Source: Schleiferiaceae bacterium (GTDB lineage Bacteria; Bacteroidota; Bacteroidia; Flavobacteriales; Schleiferiaceae). From it: a stretch of DNA of 35,057 nucleotides. Where the stretch lies: the NCBI GenBank assembly GCA_022426185.1, contig JAKMEB010000097.1, positions 1 to 35,057 of the forward strand. The letters are read 5' to 3'. A model generated the notes under the pieces. That model did no database searches. It was not told the DNA's origin and saw only the letters and a program-made list of their open reading frames with translations. This document shows positions 1 to 11,105 of this stretch, piece after piece. Positions within the stretch are counted from its first letter, which is position 1. Every line of letters begins with the position of its first letter. A program made the position numbers and the translations under genes.

Positions 1-971
1 GGCACGTCCATGGGAAACAACAAAATATCATTACCGGCAGTAAAAGCCGCCAACTCTAGCTCACCAGGCGGCGCAAAGGCTGCCGCGCCCTTCATATTCA
101 AGGCATCCGTAATGACTAATCCTTCGTATCCCCACTGATCTCTTAAAATTTCTTGAATGACTTTATGGGAAAGACTGGTGGGTTTTCCAGAAGGCTCAAG
201 TGAAGGTATGTTCAAATGCGCGATCATGATCGCAGCTACCCCTGCATCAATAGCGCCCTTGAACGGCACCCATTCTACTTCCATGAGTTCTTTTAGCGTA
301 CGGTCTACCTTTGGAAGTGTTTTATGACTGTCCTGATGTGTGTCCCCATGTCCTGGAAAATGCTTCCCACAGGCGAGTACTCCTTGATCTTGAATCCCAT
401 TCACCACTTCAATGCCTAGGGCATTCACACGGCGTGGATCCGAACCAAAAGACCGGGCTCCAATGATAGGATTGTTTGGATTCGTATTGACATCAAGCAC
501 TGGAGAGAAACTCATGTGTACCCCAACGGAACTGCACTCATCCGCCAAGGCATGTCCTAAATCATAGGCATCCGTCGCCCCACCTGCAGCACCAACCGTT
601 AGCGAAGTGGGAAACTTATAAGTACTATCTAAACGCATGGCTTGTCCCCATTCCGCATCTTGCCCTACAAGTAAAGGGAATGCTGCCGCTTTTTGAAGAC
701 GGTGTAGTAACGTATTCTGACGCTTAGGGCCACCCTGCATAACAATAACGCCTCCAATGTGGTATTCCCGGACCAATTTTTCTAATCCAGCTTGATGATC
801 TTCACCTTTATTGCTGTAGGCAGCGACCATGAATAATTGGCCAATCTTTTCCTCAAGCGTCATTGTGCTGAGCACAGAATCAACATTAAATGATTGAGCA
901 TAAAGTCCTTTACCCGGTAAAAACGAGAATAAAAAAGAAATGAATAGGGCTTTTAGAAAGCGTGCTTGCAT
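1..971 (-). CDS. Glycoside hydrolase family 3 / beta-N-acetylhexosaminidase-like protein, N-terminal part (runs off the window)
   Basis: Manual reverse-strand translation from ATG at 971: MQARFLKALFISFLFSFLPGKGLYAQSFNVDSVLSTMTLEEKIGQLFMVAAYS...; contains KHFPGHGDT and VITDALNMKG, typical of GH3 NagZ-like enzymes. Absent from the ORF track because it is open at the window edge. Confidence 0.9.
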   Translation of the reverse strand, partial: MQARFLKALFISFLFSFLPGKGLYAQSFNVDSVLSTMTLEEKIGQLFMVAAYSNKGEDHQAGLEKLVREYHIGGVIVMQGGPKRQNTLLHRLQKAAAFPLLVGQDAEWGQAMRLDSTYKFPTSLTVGAAGGATDAYDLGHALADECSSVGVHMSFSPVLDVNTNPNNPIIGARSFGSDPRRVNALGIEVVNGIQDQGVLACGKHFPGHGDTHQDSHKTLPKVDRTLKELMEVEWVPFKGAIDAGVAAIMIAHLNIPSLEPSGKPTSLSHKVIQEILRDQWGYEGLVITDALNMKGAAAFAPPGELELAAFTAGNDILLFPMDV

Positions 972-997
972 AGGTAGTTAAAGTGCCAAGGGGTTCT

Positions 998-1005
998 TAC
1001 CTTTG
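998..1005 (+). promoter_or_regulatory. Candidate Bacteroidota -7 element (TACCTTTG, consensus TAnnTTTG) upstream of the small ORF/mutL operon
   Basis: Exact match to TAnnTTTG, about 20 nt upstream of ATG 1026; no convincing -33 element identified. Confidence 0.4.
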
Positions 1006-1025
1006 AGAGGAGAATATAGAAAGAT

Positions 1026-1301
1026 ATGGGATTATTTGAACGACGACAACCTCGCGGTTTTCAACACCAACCTCGATTTCACGACGAGCGTAAAGATCGT
1101 TTGAGAATCTTAGAGCGCAGTGAGAGCGTAGATGATATTCCATTTCAAAATAAGGATAAATACCGCGATCGATTAAGAGAAAATTGGGATCTACGAAGAA
1201 AAAGAAGCGCCGGTGCTAGTGAAGGCTACGGTAAGCGTTTACTCTTCAGTTTTTTATTCCTCGTTGTCTTGGTCGTTGCCGCCGTTAAATTTCTCGCTTA
1301 G
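1026..1301 (+). CDS. Small single-pass membrane protein of unknown function, preceding mutL
   Basis: 91 aa; charged N-terminal region and C-terminal hydrophobic helix (LLFSFLFLVVLVVAAVKFLA); its stop overlaps the mutL GTG start by one base. Confidence 0.75.
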   Translation: MGLFERRQPRGFQHQPRFHDERKDRLRILERSESVDDIPFQNKDKYRDRLRENWDLRRKRSAGASEGYGKRLLFSFLFLVVLVVAAVKFLA

Positions 1302-3127
1302 TGCCCATAATTAGTATACTTCCTGATCACGTTGCCAATCAGATTGCGGCTGGAGAAGTAGTTCAACGACCTGCTTCTGTAGTCAAAGAATTATTGGAAA
1401 ACAGTATCGACGCAGGTGCCACAAAAATCATCCTTTCTTTGATTGGATCTGGTAAAACCAGTATCAGTGTGACCGATAATGGCTCAGGAATGGACCAGCA
1501 AGATGCAGAAAACTGTTTTTTAAGGCATGCCACTTCAAAAATCAAAACGGCTGAAGATCTCTTCCAACTGAGCACGAGAGGATTTCGGGGCGAAGCAATG
1601 GCTTCTATTGGTGCCGTGGCTCACGTTCATTTAAGGACCAACCAAAACGAAGAAGGCCTAGGTCTGGAATTGAAACTAGAGGACAGCACAGTGCAATCGG
1701 TAGGGCCCTATCCTTGGAATAAGGGGACTCAAGTAATGGTCAAAAACCTTTTTTACAATATTCCAGCTCGACGTAAATTTCTTAAGAACGAGCGTATTGA
1801 ATTGCGCCACTGTATCGATGAATTTCACCGCGTCGCTCTTGTTCATGGACACATTGAATGGATCATGAACAGTGACGACAACTTACTTTTTCATTTAAAA
1901 CCTGCCCCTTTACGCCAACGAATTACTGGGATTTTCGGGAGAAAATTTGACGAACGACTGGTTCCTATTAAAGAATCCACAGCGGTGGTGAACGTGGAAG
2001 GGTTTATCGTCAAACCAGAATTTGCAAAAAAGAAACGCGGGGAGCAATTCTTTTTTGTCAATGGGCGTTATATCAAATCTCCTTACCTCCACAATGCACT
2101 TCGAGAAGCGTTTGAAGAGGTACTTTCCGGGGAACATCATCCAGGATATTTTCTTTACCTGAGCGTCAATCCCACAGAAATTGATGTGAATATTCATCCC
2201 ACTAAAACTGAGGTTAAATTCGAAGATGAACGTGCTATTTACGCAGTTTTGAGGAGTGCTGCTCGACATGCGATTGGCCAATTCAACGTCGCACCCACCA
2301 TCGATTTTGATGCTGAGCAGAGTTTTGCCATACCCCCATTACCCGAAGGCCAGCTCCCTAAGGCACCTCAAATCACGGTCAACCCAAACTTCAATCCATT
2401 CGAGACAAAGCAACGAACGCATCCGAATTTCCGTTCAGATGACGAAAAATACCAACGCATTCAGCAAGAGAAATACCTCAATACCACACAAAGTTTTGAA
2501 TATTCTTCAGAGGATGAAATAGATAATTTTTGGGACGACGCTTTACCATCTAAAGAGGGCAACGAATACACCGATACCATACTACCCTGGGGCAAACACA
2601 TGGTAACGCTGTTGGGGCGAAAAGCACTAATTATAAATATTAATGCCGCACGCTACCGCGTATTTTACGATCAATTTTTAGAAAAACTACAAGAGTCGAC
2701 ACTCCCATCTCAACAACTACTTTTTCCTGAAGAAATTCAAGTTGGTCTTTCTGAACTTGCGCTGCTAAAAGAATATGAGAGCTGGTTTGCCACCGCTGGT
2801 TTCGATTTAAGATTAGAGCAAAACACGGGTCAATTCGAGTTGGCTGGAGCCCCAATGTTGCTGGCTGCTGAAGAAGCTGTGCCTGCTTTAGAGGAACTTA
2901 TCGAGCAATTAAAGAGTTTAGACAGCGAGACTATTGAATTTTCCCTACTAAAAACATTCGCACAGACCTTAGCTAAAAAAGCCGCGAATAGTGAATTCGT
3001 TAAAACTAAGGAGGCTTTACAAGCGTTAAAAGAACAACTGCTCAGCAGCAGTAACCCACAATACTCACCTTCAGGAAAAAAAGTCATTCTAGAATTGGCT
3101 CCTGAGGATTTAGATTCTCTCCTATGA
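1301..3127 (+). CDS. mutL: DNA mismatch repair protein MutL
   Basis: N-terminal GHKL ATPase signature IAAGEVVQRPASVVKELLENSIDAGAT, DNGSGM, TRGFRGEAMASI; GTG start. Confidence 0.96.
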   Translation: MPIISILPDHVANQIAAGEVVQRPASVVKELLENSIDAGATKIILSLIGSGKTSISVTDNGSGMDQQDAENCFLRHATSKIKTAEDLFQLSTRGFRGEAMASIGAVAHVHLRTNQNEEGLGLELKLEDSTVQSVGPYPWNKGTQVMVKNLFYNIPARRKFLKNERIELRHCIDEFHRVALVHGHIEWIMNSDDNLLFHLKPAPLRQRITGIFGRKFDERLVPIKESTAVVNVEGFIVKPEFAKKKRGEQFFFVNGRYIKSPYLHNALREAFEEVLSGEHHPGYFLYLSVNPTEIDVNIHPTKTEVKFEDERAIYAVLRSAARHAIGQFNVAPTIDFDAEQSFAIPPLPEGQLPKAPQITVNPNFNPFETKQRTHPNFRSDDEKYQRIQQEKYLNTTQSFEYSSEDEIDNFWDDALPSKEGNEYTDTILPWGKHMVTLLGRKALIININAARYRVFYDQFLEKLQESTLPSQQLLFPEEIQVGLSELALLKEYESWFATAGFDLRLEQNTGQFELAGAPMLLAAEEAVPALEELIEQLKSLDSETIEFSLLKTFAQTLAKKAANSEFVKTKEALQALKEQLLSSSNPQYSPSGKKVILELAPEDLDSLL

Positions 3128-3855
3128 TCGTACAGCGTAGCTTCAATTTAATGCCCACTGTTGTCAAGAACCTTCTGATAATCAACGGATTGTTCTTTTT
3201 AGGCATGATTTCCATACGTTCAACATTTGGTATTGACATTACAGATTGGTTGGGCCTGTACTTCCCTGCATCCTCAGAGTTCCTACCCATACAATTAGTG
3301 ACACACATGTTCATGCATGGAAACTTTGGTCACATTTTTTCAAATATGTTGATGCTCTGGTTTTTAGGTTCTGCAATGGAAAACCACTGGGGACCTAAAC
3401 GCTTTCTCACTTATTATCTACTCACAGGGCTTGGAGCCAGCGCACTTCAAATTGGTGTAAATGCCATGGAATACTTTCAGCTCAGTGCTGCGCTTGAAAG
3501 CGGTGCCGTTGAAACCATTACTCGTGACGGTCAGGAGTTGATTGAACGCGGATTTAATTATACCAATAGCACTTGGGGCAGTTTGAATCGATTACTTCAC
3601 GCTCCCATGGTCGGAGCTTCGGGCGCTGTATTTGGAGTACTACTTGCTTTTGGCATGACCTTCCCGAATCAAGTCATCTACCTCAACTTCCTATTTCCAA
3701 TAAAAGCGAAGTATTTCGTTATTGGCTATGGATTACTAGAACTCTACAATGGCTTTAGTGTGAGTAATAGCGGTATCGCTCATTTTGCTCATTTAGGAGG
3801 TATGCTCTTTGGCTATATCCTCATCCGTAAATGGCGCAGAGATATGTATCTTTAA
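3124..3855 (+). CDS. Rhomboid family intramembrane serine protease
   Basis: HMFMHGNFGHIFSNMLMLWFLG, catalytic GASGAVFG, and AHFAHLGG; ATGA overlap with mutL. Confidence 0.92.
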   Translation: MIVQRSFNLMPTVVKNLLIINGLFFLGMISIRSTFGIDITDWLGLYFPASSEFLPIQLVTHMFMHGNFGHIFSNMLMLWFLGSAMENHWGPKRFLTYYLLTGLGASALQIGVNAMEYFQLSAALESGAVETITRDGQELIERGFNYTNSTWGSLNRLLHAPMVGASGAVFGVLLAFGMTFPNQVIYLNFLFPIKAKYFVIGYGLLELYNGFSVSNSGIAHFAHLGGMLFGYILIRKWRRDMYL

Positions 3856-3870
3856 ACCTTTCCAATACAC

Positions 3871-4776
3871 ATGAGCGATTTCTTTAATAGAGTACGGCAC
3901 GATGCGTTTAAGGGCGACTACCTCACCCGATTGCTCTATTTAAATATTGCAGTCTTCCTTGCCTACAGTTTGACCAATGCTTTCACGAGCCTGTTCACAG
4001 GTAATTTTGGTCTTATCCCGCACATCGCAGACGATCTGCTAGCGCTTCCTTCTAACCCACTAAAATTTGCGCTGCGACCGTGGACCATCTTAACTTACAT
4101 GTTCACGCACTTTGGCTTTCGTCACCTACTCTTCAACATGATTATCCTCTATTTCTCAGGCAAGATGCTCATGGAGTACTTAGGAGAACGACGTATGCTG
4201 TCTTTATACATCTATGGCGGTATTGGCGGCGGTTTACTTTACATTATTTTATACAATATTAGTCCCATCCTTACGTCAGGATCCATGGTAGGCGCAAGCG
4301 CTGGAGTCATTGCTGTTCTAGTCGCAGGGGCCTTGTACATGCCCAATATGCCGGTCCGTTTGTGGGGTATATTCGAAGTGAAGTATTGGATGCTCGCAGC
4401 AGGTTTAGTCCTATTAGATGTATTGAATTTAACTAGTGCGAATGCAGGTGGCCATATCGCACATCTTGGAGGGGCAATTGTCGCCTTTTTCTTCATTAGA
4501 AGTATGCGTGCTGGTAATGAATGGAATGTGTATTTATTTCAGGTTATTGACTTTATTCGAGGTGGGTTTCAGCCACAGCGACGCAAACGTAAAAAGGGTT
4601 TTAGTTTCGGTGAGAGAAATTATAAAAACAGTGGGAAAAAAGGGAATTCACCCAAAGCAAACAATCCTGATGATACGGATCAGATGAATGACATCCTGGA
4701 TAAAATCAAAGCCACAGGCTATGACAGCTTATCGAAGGAAGAAAAAGCATTCCTCTTTAAAATCTCCAAAGACTAG
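3871..4776 (+). CDS. Second rhomboid family intramembrane serine protease, with C-terminal soluble tail
   Basis: YMFTHFGFRHLLFNMIILYFSGKML, GASAGV, GHIAHLGG; C-terminal motif ILDKIKATGYDSLSKEEKAFLFKISKD typical of Bacteroidota rhomboids. Confidence 0.92.
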   Translation: MSDFFNRVRHDAFKGDYLTRLLYLNIAVFLAYSLTNAFTSLFTGNFGLIPHIADDLLALPSNPLKFALRPWTILTYMFTHFGFRHLLFNMIILYFSGKMLMEYLGERRMLSLYIYGGIGGGLLYIILYNISPILTSGSMVGASAGVIAVLVAGALYMPNMPVRLWGIFEVKYWMLAAGLVLLDVLNLTSANAGGHIAHLGGAIVAFFFIRSMRAGNEWNVYLFQVIDFIRGGFQPQRRKRKKGFSFGERNYKNSGKKGNSPKANNPDDTDQMNDILDKIKATGYDSLSKEEKAFLFKISKD

Positions 4777-5835
4777 GTGAAGAAGCGCCTTATTTTGCTC
4801 CATTGGTTTAATCTCGCATTAACCGGAGTGACTCTAGCTACGGCGATAGGGAGTCTTATTCCTTCTCAATATTTTCCTGGAATTAGCGTCCTTACTTTAC
4901 TTCTGCCACTCCTAGTAGTACCCCATGTCATCGCACTTGTTTTTTGGTTGCGAATCAAAGCCAAAAAAGCGAAAACTAATCTTATTGGTCTACTAATAGT
5001 CACAGTACCCTTAATAGCACAATGGCCCTTTGCACGTGCTCAAGAATCCACCGACGATGAAGTCAAACTGGCCACTTATAACGTTCGAGCGTTTTACCAA
5101 ACCAATAACGCGCCACAAGAAATTGGGAACTGGACCCAAGAACAAGCCATTGATATCTTGTGTATGCAGGAGGTCCGCCGCAATGCTGCTCACGCAATAG
5201 CTCAACATTATCCGTTTAGGACTTATGCGCCAAAAGGGAAGAATTATTCGGTAGCCATATATTCGAAATACCCAATAATTAAACATGCCCCACTGGTTTA
5301 TTCCAGCCTAACTACGGATGGATATGCAAAGACGAGTGCTCAATATGCGGATGTAGTTTTGCCATTCGATACTGTACGTATTTTAAATGTTCACCTAAGC
5401 TCCACGGGGCTTCAAGACCAAGATATGGAGCTGGTGCATTCAAGAGATGAACTTTTAGAAGCGGGGCAATTTGTATTAGACAAGCTTGCTTCTACAGACA
5501 AAAACAGAGGCCTACAAGCCAATCACATTGTTGACTGGGTTAAAGAAAGCCCCTATCCAGTCATTCTGACGGGCGACTTCAACGGCGTACCAGGGGGTAA
5601 TTTATATTGGCGTTTGCTACGCCACCTTAAAGATCCATATATAATTAATGGATACGGTACTATGGGTTCATTCGAGCCGCTCGCAAGACGTGGATTATTT
5701 TTTAAGATTGACTGGACTTTACACAGTCCCGAAATAGATTCTAAGGGTCAATATATTGAAGACTTATCCCTAAGCGACCACAGACCCTTAATAACTCGGT
5801 TCAGTCCTTCACTACCTTCGCTTCAAAAAGATTAA
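4777..5835 (+). CDS. Endonuclease/exonuclease/phosphatase (EEP) family protein with N-terminal membrane segments
   Basis: ATYNVRAF, MQEVRR, LTGDFNGVPG, SDHRPLITRF; GTG start directly after the preceding stop codon. Confidence 0.88.
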   Translation: MKKRLILLHWFNLALTGVTLATAIGSLIPSQYFPGISVLTLLLPLLVVPHVIALVFWLRIKAKKAKTNLIGLLIVTVPLIAQWPFARAQESTDDEVKLATYNVRAFYQTNNAPQEIGNWTQEQAIDILCMQEVRRNAAHAIAQHYPFRTYAPKGKNYSVAIYSKYPIIKHAPLVYSSLTTDGYAKTSAQYADVVLPFDTVRILNVHLSSTGLQDQDMELVHSRDELLEAGQFVLDKLASTDKNRGLQANHIVDWVKESPYPVILTGDFNGVPGGNLYWRLLRHLKDPYIINGYGTMGSFEPLARRGLFFKIDWTLHSPEIDSKGQYIEDLSLSDHRPLITRFSPSLPSLQKD

Positions 5836-7348
5836 GTGCATTCAACGCATTGGTCCTAACGCCTTGTGTACGTCGCGGATAAACACGTAAAACCTCATCG
5901 TAATACAAAGGAACGCTCACCGCTTCTTTGGTTAAAAAGGAATCTGCATTAGACATTAATGCAGTTCGTTCAGGTCCAATAGATGCTTGTTGAATTGCTT
6001 TATACAGCGAATCAAACGTCGGAGAACTGTAACGGCTGTAATTCGGTCCATTTGGGGCTTTCATCTCAGAGGAGAAGAGCATTAAATAATTTGCGGCGTC
6101 TGGGTAATCGGCAATCCAACTTGCCCTAAAAAAATCTAAAGTACCAGAAGACTTATCACTGCGCAGTGTCGCAGATGGTACTACATTCACAGCGATATCC
6201 CAGCCCGTTTTCGCCATCGCACCCTGTACAAATTCACAGAGATCGCGGTAATTAGCAACAGTTGTGAGTGTTAATTCCGGCAGCACGCTGTAGCTGCTAA
6301 TGACTTTTTCTGCGCTATCCGGTGCATATCCTATACCAATAGACGATTGAAAGCCTGGTAAACCCATAGGAATGATTCCGCCTGTAGCAGGAACACCAAC
6401 CCCATTGCGCAAAGAAGTAATCATTTCCGCTCTGTTTATTGACGCATTAATGGCCCAGCGAAGATCCTGAGGCAAAGATCGCTCTGCATTAAAAACCAGA
6501 TATTCCGTATTCAGAAATGGACTTCGCACCAAGGTGTGCGCTTCGGTATACCGCTCCTGTAAGTGGCCTTCTTTGGTCAATAGATCATCTTTGAAACTGG
6601 GATCAAGATTTGGTAGAAAGTCAAAATTCCCACGTAGATATTCTAAAAAAGCACTTTGTTGGTCCGTTAGGAAAGAGATGCTAATGCCATCTAAATAAGG
6701 CAATGGTAGACCAAGGCTATCGACTCTCCAATACGCATCGTTTTTATGGAGTATTAATTTCTCCCCGTAATGCCAAACGTGAAATTTAAAAGGTCCTGTA
6801 CCTACGGGCGCTGTGGTAAGCATCGTTTCATTCTCTGGAACTACACTGCAAAACGGCATCGCAAGTAAGGATAGGAAGGTAGAATTTGGTTGTTTCAATA
6901 CGATTTCTAGCGATGTCGAATCAATTGCTCTACAAGAAATCACGCCGTCAACAACCCAACTACCGGGAGATGCTACCTCAGGATCCTTTAATCGGTTTAA
7001 GCTGTACACAACATCATTTGCGGTCACTATATTTCCACTATGAAAGTGCGCTTGACGTAAACGAAACCTATAGACTGTAGCGGTACTATCAACTGCCCAA
7101 TCTAATGCAAGCGCTGGAGCGATCTCATTATTATCATCTAAGGATACCAAGCCTTCGTACAACTGCTGCACTGCCCAAATGGAACTTTTTTCCTTTGCAA
7201 AAGCTGGATCCAAAGAAGGAATTCCTGCAGACTCATTGTAACGAAATATCATTTTCTCCTCTCTCGAACGCTCCGTGCAAGCTGTCAATACGAAAAAAAT
7301 AACTACAAAAAAGCCCCCTAATAAGGAGGCTTTTTTAAATAGATTCAT
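5801..7348 (-). CDS. ABC transporter substrate-binding lipoprotein, family 5 (peptide/oligopeptide type)
   Basis: Lipobox LTAC in MNLFKKASLLGGFFVVIFFVLTACTERS; SLDPAFA...VQQLYEGLVSLDDNNEIAPALALDWAVD, FHSGNIVTANDVVYSLNRLKDP. The ORF-track start at 7441 lies inside gyrB; ATG 7348 is a better start, just after the gyrB stop. Confidence 0.9.
   Translation of the reverse strand: MNLFKKASLLGGFFVVIFFVLTACTERSREEKMIFRYNESAGIPSLDPAFAKEKSSIWAVQQLYEGLVSLDDNNEIAPALALDWAVDSTATVYRFRLRQAHFHSGNIVTANDVVYSLNRLKDPEVASPGSWVVDGVISCRAIDSTSLEIVLKQPNSTFLSLLAMPFCSVVPENETMLTTAPVGTGPFKFHVWHYGEKLILHKNDAYWRVDSLGLPLPYLDGISISFLTDQQSAFLEYLRGNFDFLPNLDPSFKDDLLTKEGHLQERYTEAHTLVRSPFLNTEYLVFNAERSLPQDLRWAINASINRAEMITSLRNGVGVPATGGIIPMGLPGFQSSIGIGYAPDSAEKVISSYSVLPELTLTTVANYRDLCEFVQGAMAKTGWDIAVNVVPSATLRSDKSSGTLDFFRASWIADYPDAANYLMLFSSEMKAPNGPNYSRYSSPTFDSLYKAIQQASIGPERTALMSNADSFLTKEAVSVPLYYDEVLRVYPRRTQGVRTNALNALNLFEAKVVKD
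7307..7336 (-). terminator. Intrinsic-terminator-like hairpin (A6-GCC-C-CCT-AATA-AGG-A-GGC-T6), inside the 5' coding region of the family-5 lipoprotein gene
   Basis: Stem GCC/GGC plus CCT/AGG with one C-A mismatch, AATA loop, flanking A6/T6 extending the pairing; U-tract on both strands. Confidence 0.55.
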
Positions 7349-7352
7349 TGAA

Positions 7353-9311
<1,959 letters not shown>

Positions 9312-9332
9312 TTATGTTTAATGCTATCCTAA

Positions 9333-9340
9333 CAAAGATA
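9333..9340 (-). promoter_or_regulatory. Candidate -7 element (TATCTTTG) for gyrB
   Basis: Match to TAnnTTTG about 37 nt upstream of the gyrB ATG; an inverted repeat (TACCT-AAA-AGGTA on the minus strand) partly overlaps its upstream side. Confidence 0.45.
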
Positions 9341-9440
9341 CCTTTTAGGTACCCAAAAAGAGGGAAAAGGGACACAGAGCCCCGCTCCTTTTACCAACAT
9401 GTTTATTAACATTTAGGCGGTTTCTAGAGAATTTGATCGA

Positions 9441-11099
9441 TTAAAATTGGTAGTTCAAAACAAACAATCCTCGAGCGCCTCGAACTCGGTAACCCAAATA
9501 CATTTGGTAATTTTGATTGAGCAGATTAAATGCGCGTAAACTGATACTCAAGTTCTCATTAATTTCGTAGCCCAATTGAAGATTTACATCGGTATACGAC
9601 TCCAAACCTGCCGCACTAGATGAAGGTTTGTATCGGCCTCCAACATGTTTAACCGCAGCCGTCATTCGTAACGTGTTTATCTCATACGACAGCATGCCGC
9701 CTACAACACGTGCCTCGCGTCCTAAAAATGAATCACCAGAATATGCAGCAAACTGCGCATAAGTACTTGCCGTAAATTGTTTTAAAGGCACATTCAACTC
9801 TCCTCTGAACGACGTTTTCAAAACTTGCTCCGCATAGCCAACGGAAAGCGCCGGAAGGTAGGATCCATTCATTTCAACGGGTGAAAGAAGGGTATCTCTC
9901 ATGAATTGGACCGCGTCATTCATAAAAGTCATAGCGCCTTCTAATCGGTACTGTACTTTACCGATGAGTGCCCCTTGCATCCCAACATACCCGCGGTTTT
10001 GACCTAATAAACGCAACTCTTGATTTAAAGAAATTTGAGGAACTTCCTGAAGCAAGCCTTCCAGTGTTTGCTGCTTAGAAGAACCATCCCATCCACCATA
10101 AATAGCGAGTGTCCTACGTAAGATTTCTGCTTGAAGATTCACCTGTGGAAACACATAAAATTCGAACCGATCTTGGGAAAGCCCAGAGGTTTGCGTTCCC
10201 GTAAAGTCGAGTCCAAATTCATACGTTAATATCCCGTTTTTTCCTCTCGTGGTGGGCGCAATATTGAAATTATGGTATTGCCCAGCCGGCATCGACCATC
10301 CATTGTATTGCGAAAATTGGTAACCTAGGTCTAAGATTATTTCTTGATCACCTGCATCCAGCTCTATCGTATGCGCTGTTCTTGCCAAATGTTCACTCGT
10401 AGCAAATCCCGCATGAGTATACAGATAAGAAACACCTCCACTGCGGTAGGTAGCCAATACCTTACTTGTCCGGTTAGACGTTCTTAACCATTGCTGATTT
10501 AACCCATAACTCTGCTGCCATGTACCACGAACGGTGTCTATTTGTCCCGTATCAAGAGCTCCATAAAAGCTGTGATAGTTTGCTTGCAGCAGTGCCTGAG
10601 TCTTAAAATTCCAATTTTTCGAAGCGCGCTGAAAATCAGCCAAAAGCGTATTCTCATAAGTGGGCTGCGTATAGAATGGGCTGGGCGCACCGCCCAATGT
10701 ACCGTCGTGCACCGCTTTTATGCCCCACACATTTTTTTTACTCCTTGGTGATGACAATACAAAACTCGCATATGATCCGGTGTAGTTACCCGCACCTAAA
10801 CTCACCTTTTGTGTGGGCAATTTCGGAAGTTTGACCCTGCCAAGGCGTATGCTGGGGATGGGATCGGGATCAAAATCTATGACCATACCCTTTGGCTTAA
10901 TGCGCACAGTCACCGCCAATTTCTCTGAAGTCGTATCCGCAAAAGAGGGCTGTTCTGAAATTTTATGCGCCGAACGAACTTGCGCTTTATAATCTTCTAC
11001 AACTCTGATCTCGACACTTTTTACATCATCGCCTGTTTCCTCTTGACTCCAAGCCAGTATGGGCAATAAAAAAAGTCCTATTAGTGCTATCCTTTTCAT
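9441..11099 (-). CDS. Outer-membrane beta-barrel protein (TonB-dependent-receptor-like barrel without a recognised plug)
   Basis: Signal peptide MKRIALIGLFLLPILAWSQ; many alternating aromatic beta-strands; C-terminus LRAFNLLNQNYQMYLGYRVRGARGLFVLNYQF ends in F. Confidence 0.75.
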   Translation of the reverse strand: MKRIALIGLFLLPILAWSQEETGDDVKSVEIRVVEDYKAQVRSAHKISEQPSFADTTSEKLAVTVRIKPKGMVIDFDPDPIPSIRLGRVKLPKLPTQKVSLGAGNYTGSYASFVLSSPRSKKNVWGIKAVHDGTLGGAPSPFYTQPTYENTLLADFQRASKNWNFKTQALLQANYHSFYGALDTGQIDTVRGTWQQSYGLNQQWLRTSNRTSKVLATYRSGGVSYLYTHAGFATSEHLARTAHTIELDAGDQEIILDLGYQFSQYNGWSMPAGQYHNFNIAPTTRGKNGILTYEFGLDFTGTQTSGLSQDRFEFYVFPQVNLQAEILRRTLAIYGGWDGSSKQQTLEGLLQEVPQISLNQELRLLGQNRGYVGMQGALIGKVQYRLEGAMTFMNDAVQFMRDTLLSPVEMNGSYLPALSVGYAEQVLKTSFRGELNVPLKQFTASTYAQFAAYSGDSFLGREARVVGGMLSYEINTLRMTAAVKHVGGRYKPSSSAAGLESYTDVNLQLGYEINENLSISLRAFNLLNQNYQMYLGYRVRGARGLFVLNYQF

Positions 11100-11105
11100 A
11101 CGTCG

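Noticed and set aside
1363-2281. Antisense ORFs of 70 and 123 aa within mutL
   Set aside because: They lie opposite a strongly supported coding gene, have no recognisable domains or signals, and are typical shadow ORFs.
9340-9415. Possible terminator between the gyrB start and the barrel gene
   Set aside because: The only pairing I could find (AAAAGG/CCTTTT) is discontinuous with a large loop; not a convincing intrinsic terminator.
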